This document shows positions 1-9,010 of a DNA stretch of 64,000 bases, in pieces. A program made the translations under genes and the position numbers. This DNA is from Pseudomonadales bacterium. GTDB taxonomy: Bacteria > Pseudomonadota > Gammaproteobacteria > Pseudomonadales > UBA5518. The DNA lies in NCBI GenBank assembly GCA_022072145.1, contig JAJVIG010000030.1:19623-83622 (forward strand), written 5' to 3'. Position 1 is the stretch's first letter; every line of letters starts with the position of its first letter. The notes below the pieces were generated by a model. That model saw only the letters and a list, made by a program, of their open reading frames with translations. It was not told where the DNA came from and searched no databases.

Positions 1-1
1 G

Positions 2-340
2 TTCGAGGAACTGGTCGTGGCGCGCAACCGCGCCGATGGCATGGTGCACGCGGTCAACAAGACGCTGAAGGACGCCGCCGACAAGGTGCAGCCCGACGAG
101 AAGTCGCGCATCGAGGCAGCGATCAAGGAAGTCGAGGAAGCGTTGAAGGGCGACGACGTCGAGCTGATCGACAAGAAGTGCGAGGCGCTGACCGACGCCT
201 CCGCCGCGCTCGCCCAGCGCCTGTACTCCGAGCAGGCCCAGGCCGGCGGCGGTGCCGAGCCCGAAGGCGGGGCGCAGGCCGAGCAGCCCAAGCGTGACGA
301 CGTCGTCGACGCCGAGTTCGAGGAAGTAAAAGACAAGTAG
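2..340 (+). CDS. dnaK: Chaperone protein DnaK (Hsp70), C-terminal part
   Basis: The window opens inside this gene; 112 codons are visible. The peptide is the helical lid of Hsp70 ([20 protein letters not shown] onward), then a short Gly/Ala/Glu-rich tail that ends EFEEVKDK, matching the EEVKD-type terminus of bacterial DnaK. Hsp70 binds exposed hydrophobic segments in an ATP cycle driven by DnaJ and GrpE; dnaJ follows 381 bases downstream. The ATPase and substrate-binding domains lie outside the window. The stop codon TAG (338-340) is part of the GTAG head of a hairpin repeat at 337-360, so the repeat begins inside the gene. Identification is firm from sequence and the dnaK-dnaJ-dapB order. 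Confidence 0.95.
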   Translation, partial: FEELVVARNRADGMVHAVNKTLKDAADKVQPDEKSRIEAAIKEVEEALKGDDVELIDKKCEALTDASAALAQRLYSEQAQAGGGAEPEGGAQAEQPKRDDVVDAEFEEVKDK

Positions 341-672
341 GTCCGGTCTCCGACCGGACATTCCGCCCGCGCGACCCGCGCCGGAATGACGTCCACCGGC
401 CCGCGCCGGGAATGACGAACGCCGACCCGCGCCGGGCACGACGAACGCCGGCCCGTGCCGGGCACGGCGAACGCCGGCCCGCGCCGGGAATGACGAACGC
501 CGACCCGCGCCGGAATGACGTCCGCCGGCCCGCGCCGGAATGACGTCCGCCGGCCCGTGCCGGGCACGACGAACGCCGACCCGTGCCGGAATGACGTCCG
601 CCGGTCCGTGCCGGTAACGACGAAACCCGGCTTGGGCCGGCAATTGACGTAGGTCCGGTCTGTGACCGGACA
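337..672. repeat. REP hairpins flanking a GC-rich tandem array in the dnaK-dnaJ spacer
   Basis: The 381-base dnaK-dnaJ gap holds no gene. It starts with a 24-bp hairpin element at 337-360 (arms CCGGTC/GACCGG, loop TCC) and ends with another at 649-672 (same arms, loop TGT). Between them, about 370-640, an imperfect unit of roughly 26-28 bp is repeated about ten times; its core alternates GACCCGCGCCGG or GGCCCGTGCCGG with AATGACG or GCACGACG. Each unit carries a small inverted repeat (CCGGC...GCCGG). The array is not CRISPR-like: there are no unique spacers. Confidence 0.85.
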
Positions 673-721
673 TTCGAACCGCGATGGGGCGGCACGACCG
701 GTCCGCATCTGGAAACCGACG

Positions 722-1870
722 ATGGCGAAACGAGACTACTACGAGGTGCTGGGCGTCGAGCGTGGCGCCGACGAGGCCGAAATCAAGAAGGCCTACCGCC
801 GTATCGCCATGAAATACCACCCGGACCGCAACCCGGGTGACAAGGCCGCCGAGGAGAAATTCAAGGAGGCCAACGAGGCCTACTCGGTTCTCTCCGACCC
901 GCAGAAGAAATCCGCCTACGACCAGTTCGGCCACGCCGCCGTCGACGGCCAGGGCGGCCCCGGTGGTTTCGGTGGCTTCGGTGCCGGCGGCGGCGCGAGC
1001 TTCGCCGACATCTTCGGCGACGTGTTCGGTGACATCTTCGGCGGTGGCGGCGGAGGCCGTGCACGCGGCGGCCCGCAGCGCGGCGCGGACCTGCGCTACA
1101 ACCTCGAGATCGACCTCGAGGACGCCGTCCAGGGCGCCACGATCAAGATCCGCGTCCCCGCGCTCGAGTCCTGCGACGACTGCCACGGCAGCGGCGCGCG
1201 CCGCGGCAGCTCGCCTGTGACCTGCACCACCTGCGGCGGCGCCGGCCAGATCCGCATGCAGCAGGGCTTCTTCTCGGTGCAGCAGACCTGCCCGCAGTGT
1301 CGCGGCAAGGGCAAGACGATCAAGGATCCCTGCCCGGGCTGTCACGGACGCGGGCGCGTCGAGCGGCAGAAGACGCTGTCGGTCAAGATCCCGCCCGGCG
1401 TCGACACCGGTGACCGCATCCGCCTGGCCGGCGAAGGCGAGGCCGGCCCCGAGGGCGGCCCGCCCGGTGATTTGTACGTGCAGGTCTCGGTGCGCCAGCA
1501 CGCGATCTTCGAGCGCGACGGCAAGAACCTCTACTGCGAGGTCCCGATCAGCTTCGCCGACGCCGCGCTGGGCGGCGAGATCGAGGTGCCCACGCTCGAA
1601 GGCCGCGTGAAGCTGCGCGTCCCGCCCGAGACGCAGACCGGCAAGATGTTCCGCCTGCGCGGCAAGGGCGTGAAGCCCGTGCGCGGCGGCACCGTCGGTG
1701 ACCTGATGTGCCGCGTGGTGGTCGAGACGCCGGTGAACCTCAGCAAGCGCCAGAAGGACCTGCTGCAGGAATTGCAGGAATCCCTCGGCGAGTCCGGGAG
1801 CAAGCACTCCCCGCGCCGCAGTTCCTGGTTCGAGGGCGTGAAGGCCTTCTTCGACGAAATGAAACCCTGA
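722..1870 (+). CDS. dnaJ: Chaperone protein DnaJ (Hsp40)
   Basis: 382-residue type I DnaJ, the co-chaperone that stimulates the DnaK ATPase and delivers unfolded clients in the cytoplasm. J domain at residues 1-70 with HPD at 33-35; Gly/Phe-rich linker about 77-130; zinc-binding region 151-211 with four CxxCxGxG repeats ([32 protein letters not shown]); then the C-terminal substrate-binding and dimerisation domains. The ATG at 722 is chosen because it gives the canonical [11 protein letters not shown] start; an open frame upstream only runs through repeat DNA. Length and motif spacing are normal. It lies between dnaK and dapB as in Pseudomonas. Confidence 0.97.
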   Translation: MAKRDYYEVLGVERGADEAEIKKAYRRIAMKYHPDRNPGDKAAEEKFKEANEAYSVLSDPQKKSAYDQFGHAAVDGQGGPGGFGGFGAGGGASFADIFGDVFGDIFGGGGGGRARGGPQRGADLRYNLEIDLEDAVQGATIKIRVPALESCDDCHGSGARRGSSPVTCTTCGGAGQIRMQQGFFSVQQTCPQCRGKGKTIKDPCPGCHGRGRVERQKTLSVKIPPGVDTGDRIRLAGEGEAGPEGGPPGDLYVQVSVRQHAIFERDGKNLYCEVPISFADAALGGEIEVPTLEGRVKLRVPPETQTGKMFRLRGKGVKPVRGGTVGDLMCRVVVETPVNLSKRQKDLLQELQESLGESGSKHSPRRSSWFEGVKAFFDEMKP

Positions 1871-1961
1871 GCCGCCCCGTCCGGTCCCCGGCCGGACGCA
1901 CGACGACCGGCGGGTCTACGCCGTACACGCCGACCGCACGTGCAACGACCGGCGGGTTCCC

Positions 1962-2110
1962 GTAGGTCCGGGCTGTGCCCGGACGAATGTTCGGCCACAG
2001 GCCGAACCTACCCGGACATGTTCGGCCACAGGCCGAACCTACCCGGACATGTTCGGCCACAGGCCGAACCTACCCGGACATGTTCGGCCACGGGCCGAAC
2101 CTGCGGGATA
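1962..2110. repeat. REP cluster with a 31-bp tandem array between dnaJ and dapB
   Basis: One forward hairpin element at 1962-1985 (arms CCGGGC/GCCCGG) is followed by four reverse-orientation elements in strict tandem, period 31 bp, at 1987, 2018, 2049 and 2080; the first three are identical and the fourth has CGGG in the loop side. The remainder of the 344-base dnaJ-dapB gap holds only the leader of dapB, where a TAGAAT hexamer at 2173-2178 could be a -10 element, although no convincing -35 sequence precedes it. Confidence 0.9.
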
Positions 2111-2175
2111 TGGGCGTGGGGCTGCAGTTGGCGCTCCGGCCGTGACGCCGAGCATTGCGCGGTAGCGGACGCTAG

Positions 2176-3148
<973 letters not shown>

Positions 3149-3160
<12 letters not shown>

Positions 3161-4312
3161 TGTATCGCTGTCGAGGTCGAAGAGGAGGGGGGAATTCAGC
3201 AGCAGCCGCGTCAACTCGTTCTGGCGCTTCACGCCGGCTTTGTTGAACGCGCGCTTGAGCAGGTTGCGCGCGGTGATGACGGTGTTGCCGTGCGTCTCCG
3301 CAATCTGCTCCAGGGAGCGGCCCTGCATGATGCCGAGCGCCACCTGCGCCTCGGCGCGCGTGAAACCGAAGATTTCCTGGCAACGCTCCAGCGTGACGAT
3401 GAACTCCTCATCGGGGTCCACGATCACCGCCGCCGCGGCCGGCCGGCGCCCGTCGCCGAAACGCCCCGGTGACAGCGGTTTCACGATCACCTGGTAGGCG
3501 CGCCGTCCCGAGGGGCGCGACACCACCACGTCCTTCGAATGCTTGTGCGGTCGGTGATGCAGGTTCGCCTCGATCACCGCCGAGATCGCGTCCTGCAAGG
3601 CCTGGTTCTCGGTGTCCTCCAGCGCATGCAGCCCGTGGCGGCGCAGGATCAGTCCGTCACCGGTGATCAGGCGCTGCGCCTTGGCGTTCACCAGGAACAC
3701 GTCGCCACCGTTGTCGAACACCACCATCGCGTACGGCACCATGTTCGCCGCTTCGGCGTAGGCGCGGCGCAGCACGTCCACCAGGTCGATCTGCAGATAG
3801 AGGTGAGTGGCGCGCACCCAGTGCGGTGCCAGGCGGGCGGCCAGCCGGGTGCGCTGCGCGCGGTCCTCGGGTTGCTCGGGCCACGGCACTGGGTTGCGGA
3901 ACACCGCGAAGATGCTGCGCTCGGGGGAGTTCTCCAGGCAGATGCGCATGCCGTCCTGCATCGCGGGTTCGGCCGCCAGCAGCGGGAACCACGGCTGCGC
4001 CTGCAGCTCCTCGTCGGACATGAGCTCGTCACGGAACGCGAACTCGCCGGCGAGCATCGGGCGTCCCAGCCGTGCCGCCAGATTGGCCTGGATGCCGAAC
4101 TGCCGCTCGGCGCGGGTCCATTTGCGGATGTCGATGTTCCAGCCGAAGGAGCACACCGGCTCGGAAAACATGCTGCGGGCGGTCACTATCCCGGCCGCGC
4201 TGTACCCGAGGCAGCATGCAATGCGCTCCAGCAGCCCGGTGCTGGTCAGCTTCCCGAACGCACCGGCATAGATATCCTCGATGAGGATGTCCAGCGTTTC
4301 GAAATCGCCCAT
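3149..4312 (-). CDS. LuxR-family transcriptional regulator with PAS-like sensor region (1 of 3)
   Basis: 387 residues. The last about 65 residues form a GerE/LuxR-type helix-turn-helix (FTRAEAQVALGIMQGRSLEQ, then IAETHGNTVITARNLLKRAF). The middle contains a PAS-like segment (YAMVVFDNGGDVFLVNAKAQ) also seen in the two regulators upstream, so all three are paralogues with diverged N-termini. There is no receiver domain and no autoinducer domain that I recognise, so the signal is unknown. A 186-base gap with a likely terminator separates it from the two upstream regulators, so it may have its own promoter. Its HTH is the most divergent of the three (GNTVITARNLL against ISKETVRSQL). Target genes are not shown by the sequence; the neighbouring EPS and CTERM genes are plausible. 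Confidence 0.85.
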
Positions 4313-4454
4313 CCCTGACCTGCTCCAGCTTCACGCGATCACAACGTACGTCCGTCGCGCCGGCCGCTGCCGGAATCCGGTCCGTGCCTCGACTACACCC
4401 TCGAAGCTTATGCAGGCCGAATGAACATGCAATATGGACGGGAAATCGATTTTC

Positions 4455-4478
4455 GAAAAATTGACCCGTTCGGGTCAG
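4455..4478 (-). terminator. Probable intrinsic terminator after the second LuxR-type gene
   Basis: Read on the minus strand, the inverted repeat TGACCCG-AA-CGGGTCA (plus-strand 4462-4477) is followed by ATTTTTCG. A six-pair stem with a four-base loop and a short T run fits a modest Rho-independent terminator, 22 bases past the stop of the gene ending at 4499. An operator role for the same inverted repeat cannot be excluded. Confidence 0.5.
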
Positions 4479-4498
4479 GAAGGCTGCGAGTCGCAGGA

Positions 4499-5710
4499 TC
4501 AGGGCGTGAAAGGGGGCTCGCTCGCGGGCAACCACGACTCCGGCAGCCGCCCGACCGCCGCCGGCCCGATCAGCACCAGCCGCACCAGCTCGGACTGCCG
4601 GCTGGTGCCGGTCTTGGAGAACACACGCTTCAATTGCGAGCGCACGGTCTCCTTGCTGATCTGCTCGGCCGCGGCGATCTCGTCCAGCGATTCCCCGCGC
4701 GCGATGCGCCAGCACACGTTCGCCTCGGACTTGCTGAACGCGTACAGCTCGCGCAGGATCAGCGGCGACGCCACGCCGGGTCGCGCCGGATCGAAGACCA
4801 GCACGATCGCATGGCTCGCCTGCGCAAGCAGCAGGTGCGGCGCCGCATCGGTGCGGTACGGCAGCACCACCACGTTCAACGGCAGCGCGCCCTCGCGCGG
4901 CGCCGCGATCACGCCGCTGGTGATCACCGCCGGCAGCCGCGAGGTGGTGATGCAGGTCTTCTGGATCTGCTGAAAACGCGCATCGGCGTTCGCGTCGCTC
5001 AGGTGCAGCCCGTCGTCGCGCAGCAGCAGCCCGTTGCCTGCGCGCAGCATCTCGCGAGCCACCGAGTTGATGAAGTTCACGCGTTTGTCTTCGTTCAGCG
5101 TGATGCAGCCGGTGCCGAGCTGCGCGAACTGCTCCTGCGCGATGTCCGACAGGATGCGCAGCTGGTCGATGCGCGCATGGATCGACAGCACCTGCCGCAC
5201 GTGCGGCAGCAGCAGGTCGAGCAGCGTCACCTCGGCGCGTGTGAACGCCGGCGCCGTGCCGCTGCGTGCGAAGCCGACCAGGCAACTGTAATGCTCTCCG
5301 AGCGGAAAATGCGCCGCGCACAGATCGCGGTAGCCGAAGTCGCCGAACCACTGCTGCCAGCGGGCATAGGCAGCGGGGTCCATCGTCGTGGCCAGCTCGT
5401 CGGAGGTGTAGAAGCGGTCGGCCGCGCGGCGCAGCAGCTCGGCCTTCATCGGGTCGTCGTCTGCGTAATGCGTTTCGTAGGCGCGCAGCACCTCGGCCAC
5501 GAGGGGGAAGTAGTCCACGTAGCGCCAGCGGCCGGTCTCGTGGTCCGACATCGACACCGACGCCAGGCTCGCGCCCAGCGCCGTGCACAGCCGGTCCAGG
5601 AAGGCATCCAGTCGCGTGCCGCCGGTGGCGCTCGCGTAGAGCTCGTGCAGCAGCGCGGAGACGTCCTGCGGCTGCAGCAGCAGCGGCAACGGTGACTGGT
5701 CCGCGCCCAC
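4499..5710 (-). CDS. LuxR-family transcriptional regulator with PAS-like sensor region (2 of 3)
   Basis: 403 residues. C-terminal LuxR-type helix-turn-helix at about 325-388 (FSKSEANVCWRIARGESLDE, then IAAAEQISKETVRSQLKRVF). The block KRVFSKTGTSRQSELVRLVL is nearly the same in the next paralogue. A PAS-like segment (CITLNEDKRVNFINSVAREM) precedes it. The N-terminal about 180 residues resemble a helical sensor region without a family I can name. The start lies 3 bases past the stop of the gene at 5714-6844, so the two are co-transcribed and probably translationally coupled. No signal peptide; cytoplasmic. Ligand and targets unknown. Confidence 0.85.
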   Translation of the reverse strand: MGADQSPLPLLLQPQDVSALLHELYASATGGTRLDAFLDRLCTALGASLASVSMSDHETGRWRYVDYFPLVAEVLRAYETHYADDDPMKAELLRRAADRFYTSDELATTMDPAAYARWQQWFGDFGYRDLCAAHFPLGEHYSCLVGFARSGTAPAFTRAEVTLLDLLLPHVRQVLSIHARIDQLRILSDIAQEQFAQLGTGCITLNEDKRVNFINSVAREMLRAGNGLLLRDDGLHLSDANADARFQQIQKTCITTSRLPAVITSGVIAAPREGALPLNVVVLPYRTDAAPHLLLAQASHAIVLVFDPARPGVASPLILRELYAFSKSEANVCWRIARGESLDEIAAAEQISKETVRSQLKRVFSKTGTSRQSELVRLVLIGPAAVGRLPESWLPASEPPFTP

Positions 5711-5713
5711 GCT

Positions 5714-6844
5714 TCAGCGCACCATCGCGATCGGCCCGCTCAGCACCAGCTTCATCAGCTCGGTCTGCCGGGTGGTGCCGGTCTTGCGGAACACGCGCTT
5801 CAGTTGCGAGCGCACGGCGTCGATCGAGCGGTCCGCGTCGCGTGCGATGTCCTCGATGGACGCGCCCGTAGCGATCGCCTCCACCAGTTGCGCTTCCTGC
5901 GCGCTCAGCTCGTACACGTTGCCGATTACGTCGGCCAGGCGTGCCAGCGGCTGCTCGGGGTTGTGGATCAGCACTACCGCGAGCCCGCCGTGCGGCCCGT
6001 GCAGCGGCGCGCTGCCCACGCTGCGGTACGGACTGATCGCCACCGACAGCGGCTCGCGTCCCCCGCTGCGATCGACGCGCAGCAGCTCGCGTGCCACGTG
6101 GCCGTCGGGCAGATCGCTCGCGATGTGCGCCGCGATCGCGTGCATCAACGTGGTGGCGGTGGCCTCGTCGTGTGCGCCGAGGCACCCCTCGTCGTCGATG
6201 CGCAATCCGTCGGAGGCGCCGAACAGCGTGCGGGCGGCCTCGTTGCAGTACTGCAGCGCACCGTGTTCATCGACGATCGCCACCGCGATCGCGTAGCGGT
6301 CGAAGCGGTGCATCGCCGCCACGCTGACCGCGCGCACCGGCTCCAGCCGCCGCGCGATGGCGAACGCGCGCCCCACGTGCGGCAGCAGCCCCTCGAGGAG
6401 CGCGCGGCGCGTCGCCTCGATGCGCGAACCGTCGGGCGCGCGGCGCACGAAGCCCACGTACGCGATCGCGCCGCCGTCGGTCTCGAGGTGCGCCATCAGG
6501 CATTCGGTGTCGGCGGACACGGAGGAAGAATGGCGGTGCTTGCGTGCGAGGGCGTGCACGTCGTGCAGGCGCTCGGGAGTGGCGCGTGCGCCGAGGCGCC
6601 GGTAGAGCGCCAGGTCAGGGAACGCCACGGACTCCTGTCCGCCGCTCCAGTCGTCGCGCGCGGTGGTCACCACGAAGCCGTGCGTGGCGTCCTCGCCGCG
6701 CCGCGCGCTCGCGAACAATCCCGCATCGGCATCGGCCAGTGCGGTCATCGCGTGCAGCGCCGTGCGCAGCCGCTCCGGGTCATCCACCGCCTCGAGCAGC
6801 AACTGGGTGATCCGCAATCCCTGCGCCAGATGGGTGCTGTTCAT
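5714..6844 (-). CDS. LuxR-family transcriptional regulator with PAS-like sensor region (3 of 3)
   Basis: 376 residues; first gene of the minus-strand regulator operon. The LuxR-type helix-turn-helix lies at about 310-372 (LSAQEAQLVEAIATGASIED, then IARDADRSIDAVRSQLKRVF) and a PAS-like stretch in the middle (AIAVAIVDEHGALQYCNEAA). One copy of the 20-bp near-palindrome lies about 90 bases upstream of its start, oriented toward it. Across the gap the first CTERM gene is transcribed divergently. The arrangement suggests that this operon controls, or is controlled with, the CTERM/EPS genes; that is inference. Confidence 0.85.
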   Translation of the reverse strand: MNSTHLAQGLRITQLLLEAVDDPERLRTALHAMTALADADAGLFASARRGEDATHGFVVTTARDDWSGGQESVAFPDLALYRRLGARATPERLHDVHALARKHRHSSSVSADTECLMAHLETDGGAIAYVGFVRRAPDGSRIEATRRALLEGLLPHVGRAFAIARRLEPVRAVSVAAMHRFDRYAIAVAIVDEHGALQYCNEAARTLFGASDGLRIDDEGCLGAHDEATATTLMHAIAAHIASDLPDGHVARELLRVDRSGGREPLSVAISPYRSVGSAPLHGPHGGLAVVLIHNPEQPLARLADVIGNVYELSAQEAQLVEAIATGASIEDIARDADRSIDAVRSQLKRVFRKTGTTRQTELMKLVLSGPIAMVR

Positions 6845-6934
6845 CGTTGTTCTTCTTCCGTGTGGTCAAGCCGCGTGACGAGCCGGCTACAGTTCCTTTG
6901 ACCCCCCCGATCCTAGCCCCATCCCGCGCCCGCT

Positions 6935-6954
6935 GTCATGACCCATATGGATCA
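6935..6954 (-). promoter_or_regulatory. 20-bp near-palindromic operator candidate, copy 1
   Basis: On the minus strand it reads TGATCCATATGGGTCATGAC, facing the LuxR-type operon that starts at 6844 (about 90 bases). The 16-bp core is a palindrome centred on CATATG with one mismatched pair; the gene-proximal side carries an extra conserved TCATGAC. It matches the other four copies in the window at 19-20 of 20 positions. Confidence 0.65.
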
Positions 6955-6977
6955 TGCCGGGCATCAAATTATCGCGC

Positions 6978-7163
6978 GAACATGCACCCGAACATGCACC
7001 CGAACATGCACCCGAACATGCGCCCGACATGCGCCCGACATGCGCCTGAACATGTGCCCGAACATGCGCCTGAACATGTGCCCGAACATGCGCCCGTAGG
7101 TTCGGCCTGTGGCCGAACGGGTTGCGGCCGAACAAACAATGTCCGGGCATGGCCGGGATCGGC
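6978..7163. repeat. 12-bp tandem array joined to REP elements
   Basis: Ten copies of a 12-bp unit (GAACATGCACCC and variants; two copies are 11 bp) run from 6978 to 7095 and abut, with no gap, a forward hairpin element at 7096-7118. A degenerate reverse element follows at about 7139-7163. The remainder of the 572-base gap (6845-7416) holds no gene: it contains the two 20-bp near-palindromes, an A/T-rich run (7230-7266) and the leader of the first CTERM gene. Confidence 0.85.
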
Positions 7164-7266
7164 GGCCCATATGGTCCACCGGACTGTGCCAACGGGGTCA
7201 AATCTGCCGCTTTTTGTCAGTTCGGCGCCCTGACCAACGAAAAAATTTAAAAAAAGTTTGGTTTTG

Positions 7267-7286
7267 TGATCCATATGGGTCATGAC
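7267..7286 (+). promoter_or_regulatory. 20-bp near-palindromic operator candidate, copy 2
   Basis: TGATCCATATGGGTCATGAC, 131 bases upstream of the CTERM gene at 7417 and oriented toward it. It shares the GGGTC variant with copy 1, so the two face away from each other across the divergent gap. A TTGACG at 7295-7300 just downstream could be a -35 element, but no clear -10 follows. An A/T-rich run lies just upstream. Confidence 0.65.
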
Positions 7287-7416
7287 AACTGCGCTTGACG
7301 TTGAGGATCATGCGTCCAACTGTCCGTCCTTGCCCGTGGCGCTCCGGCTCAACCCCCGCCCGCAACGGACAGAAGAGCAGACAGATCGTTATCGGGTTCC
7401 AAAAGGAGAGTGGGCC

Positions 7417-8124
7417 ATGAACATGTTGGGTCGTGCTGCAGCCAGCCTTGCAGGAGTTTTCGCGCTTTCACTGAGTTTCTCGGCGACGGGGAGAGCATCG
7501 AGCCGTCTGGCTGCCACGGTAACCGTCGCGGCCGCACTGTGGAGCGCAAGCGCCTCAGCCAATCTGATCACGAACGGGTCGTTCGAGAGTCCCGTGCAAG
7601 CCGGGGGCACGTGGGGCGTCCATTCCACGATGACCGGTTGGTCGGTCGATCCCGTCAACAAGGTCGAGGTTCGAAACAACGTGGCCGGTGCCGCCCAGGC
7701 CGGTGTCAATTACATCGAGCTGGACGTGTACGAGAACAGCTGGATCGAACAGACCGTGACCACGGTCGCGGACACGTTCTACACGCTCAGCCTGTGGTAT
7801 TCGCCGCGGATGAGTCAGCCGGCAACGACCAACACAATCAACGTGCTCTGGAACGGCAGTCTGCTTACGGGCGGCTCGTTGACCGGCACGGGTGCTTCCT
7901 CCGGCAACAGCTGGGTCAATTACGTATTCACGGTAAAGGCGACAGACGCTTCCAGCGTGCTCAAGTTTGCCGCGGCCGGCGCCAGCGACTCGTATGGTGG
8001 CAGTCTCGATAACGTCAGTCTCACCGCCGTCCCCCTCCCGCCCGCCGCGATCCTGTTCGGCAGCGTGCTGGCGGGTCTGGCGGTGGTCGCGCGCAAGCGC
8101 GGCGCTGCGGCGGCCGCGGCCTGA
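7417..8124 (+). CDS. VPLPx-CTERM (PEP-CTERM-like) secreted protein 1
   Basis: 235 residues ending in an exosortase sorting signal: VPLPPAAILFGSVLAGLAVV, then a basic cluster (ARKR). The body (NLITNGSFESPVQ near the mature N-terminus, LDNVSL before the tail) resembles the beta-sandwich modules common in PEP-CTERM proteins and is clearly paralogous to the next gene. ATG 7417 follows AAAGGAGAG. The N-terminus is odd: two hydrophobic stretches occur before the mature region, and only the second (AATVTVAAALWSASASA) aligns with the paralogue's signal peptide, so about 28 residues are extra. The protein should be exported by Sec, then processed by the exosortase encoded at 18265. A 20-bp operator candidate lies upstream. 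Confidence 0.85.
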   Translation: MNMLGRAAASLAGVFALSLSFSATGRASSRLAATVTVAAALWSASASANLITNGSFESPVQAGGTWGVHSTMTGWSVDPVNKVEVRNNVAGAAQAGVNYIELDVYENSWIEQTVTTVADTFYTLSLWYSPRMSQPATTNTINVLWNGSLLTGGSLTGTGASSGNSWVNYVFTVKATDASSVLKFAAAGASDSYGGSLDNVSLTAVPLPPAAILFGSVLAGLAVVARKRGAAAAAA

Positions 8125-8142
8125 TACGGAGTGCATGAAGGC

Positions 8143-8775
8143 ATGAAGAAGTCGATAGTCGCGGCGGGTGCGCTTGCCCTGGCAGCCACGCTGGGGAGCG
8201 CGGGTGCGTCAGCGAACCTGGTCCAGAACGGCTCGTTCGAGAATCCGGTGCAGGCATCCGGCACGTGGAGCACCTACAACGCGATCCAGGGCTGGACGTC
8301 CACTTACGGCATCGAGGTGCGCAACGACGTCGTCGGGTCCGCCTTCGACGGTGACAACTTCGTCGAGCTGGACACGAACCGCAACAGCTCGATGCGCCAG
8401 CGCATCACGACGGTCGCGAACACGGCGTACACGCTGACGTTCGCGTACTCGCCGCGCGAAGCAGTGGCGGCCGGAAGCAACACGATCCGGGTGCTCTGGA
8501 ACGGTGTGGCGCTCGCCACGCTGACGGCCTCGGGCATCGGCAACACGGGCAATGTGTGGACGCAGCACCAGTTCACGGTGAACGGCACCGGCCGCACCGG
8601 TGGCGACGTGCTGCGTTTCACCGCGTTGGGCACCAGCGACAGCCTGGGCGGTGGACTCGACGGCATCAGTCTCACCGCCGTGCCGTTGCCGCCGGCGGCG
8701 ATTTTGTTTGGAAGTGTGATATTCGGATTTGCCGTTGTTGCACGGAGGCGCGGCGCGGCAGCAGCGGCGGCGTGA
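8143..8775 (+). CDS. VPLPx-CTERM (PEP-CTERM-like) secreted protein 2
   Basis: 210 residues. Clean signal peptide (MKKSIVAAGALALAATLGSA, cleavage near ASA-NL), then a module paralogous to the preceding protein (NLVQNGSFENPVQ; VLWNG; LDGISL), and a sorting tail VPLPPAAILFGSVIFGFAVV with ARRRG. ATG 8143 is preferred over the in-frame GTG at 8131 because it gives a normal signal peptide. The gap to the upstream gene is only 18 bases, so the two form an operon. Function of the mature domain is unknown; extracellular-matrix or surface role is inferred from the tail. Confidence 0.85.
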   Translation: MKKSIVAAGALALAATLGSAGASANLVQNGSFENPVQASGTWSTYNAIQGWTSTYGIEVRNDVVGSAFDGDNFVELDTNRNSSMRQRITTVANTAYTLTFAYSPREAVAAGSNTIRVLWNGVALATLTASGIGNTGNVWTQHQFTVNGTGRTGGDVLRFTALGTSDSLGGGLDGISLTAVPLPPAAILFGSVIFGFAVVARRRGAAAAAA

Positions 8776-9010
8776 CGTCGGCTTCGGATTTTCAGCAGCG
8801 CAAAGAGCGGCCAAGCAAGCAGATGATTTCGAAAAGGAGAGCAGCAATGAACATTTTTCTAAAGGCGCTGGCGGGGCTTCTGCTCGTGCTCAGCGTGCCT
8901 GCCAAGGCAACGGTGTATTACATCGATTCGGGCAATCCGCTGGGTACAGGTACATACAATTTCGACGCCCAGGTCACGAAGAAAACCGCATCCTTTTTCG
9001 ACGAATGGCG

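Noticed and set aside
370..640. CRISPR-like array between dnaK and dnaJ, or at 6978-7095, 39600-39753 and 54530-54822
   Set aside because: Units are contiguous or differ only slightly; there are no unique spacers and no cas genes.
1987..2110. Replication origin or DnaA-box-like iterons in the 31-bp tandem repeats
   Set aside because: The units are REP hairpins without TTATCCACA-like boxes and there is no dnaA, repA or A/T-rich unwinding region nearby.
7164..7176. A sixth operator copy (GCCCATATGGTCC)
   Set aside because: Only the central CCATATGG core is kept; the TGATC/GATCA arms and the TCATGAC flank are missing.
7187..7204. Shared GGGGTCA boxes near 7193, 45055 and 53752
   Set aside because: The matches are short and their surroundings differ; they may be remnants of mobile repeats, but no structure or consistent position could be shown.
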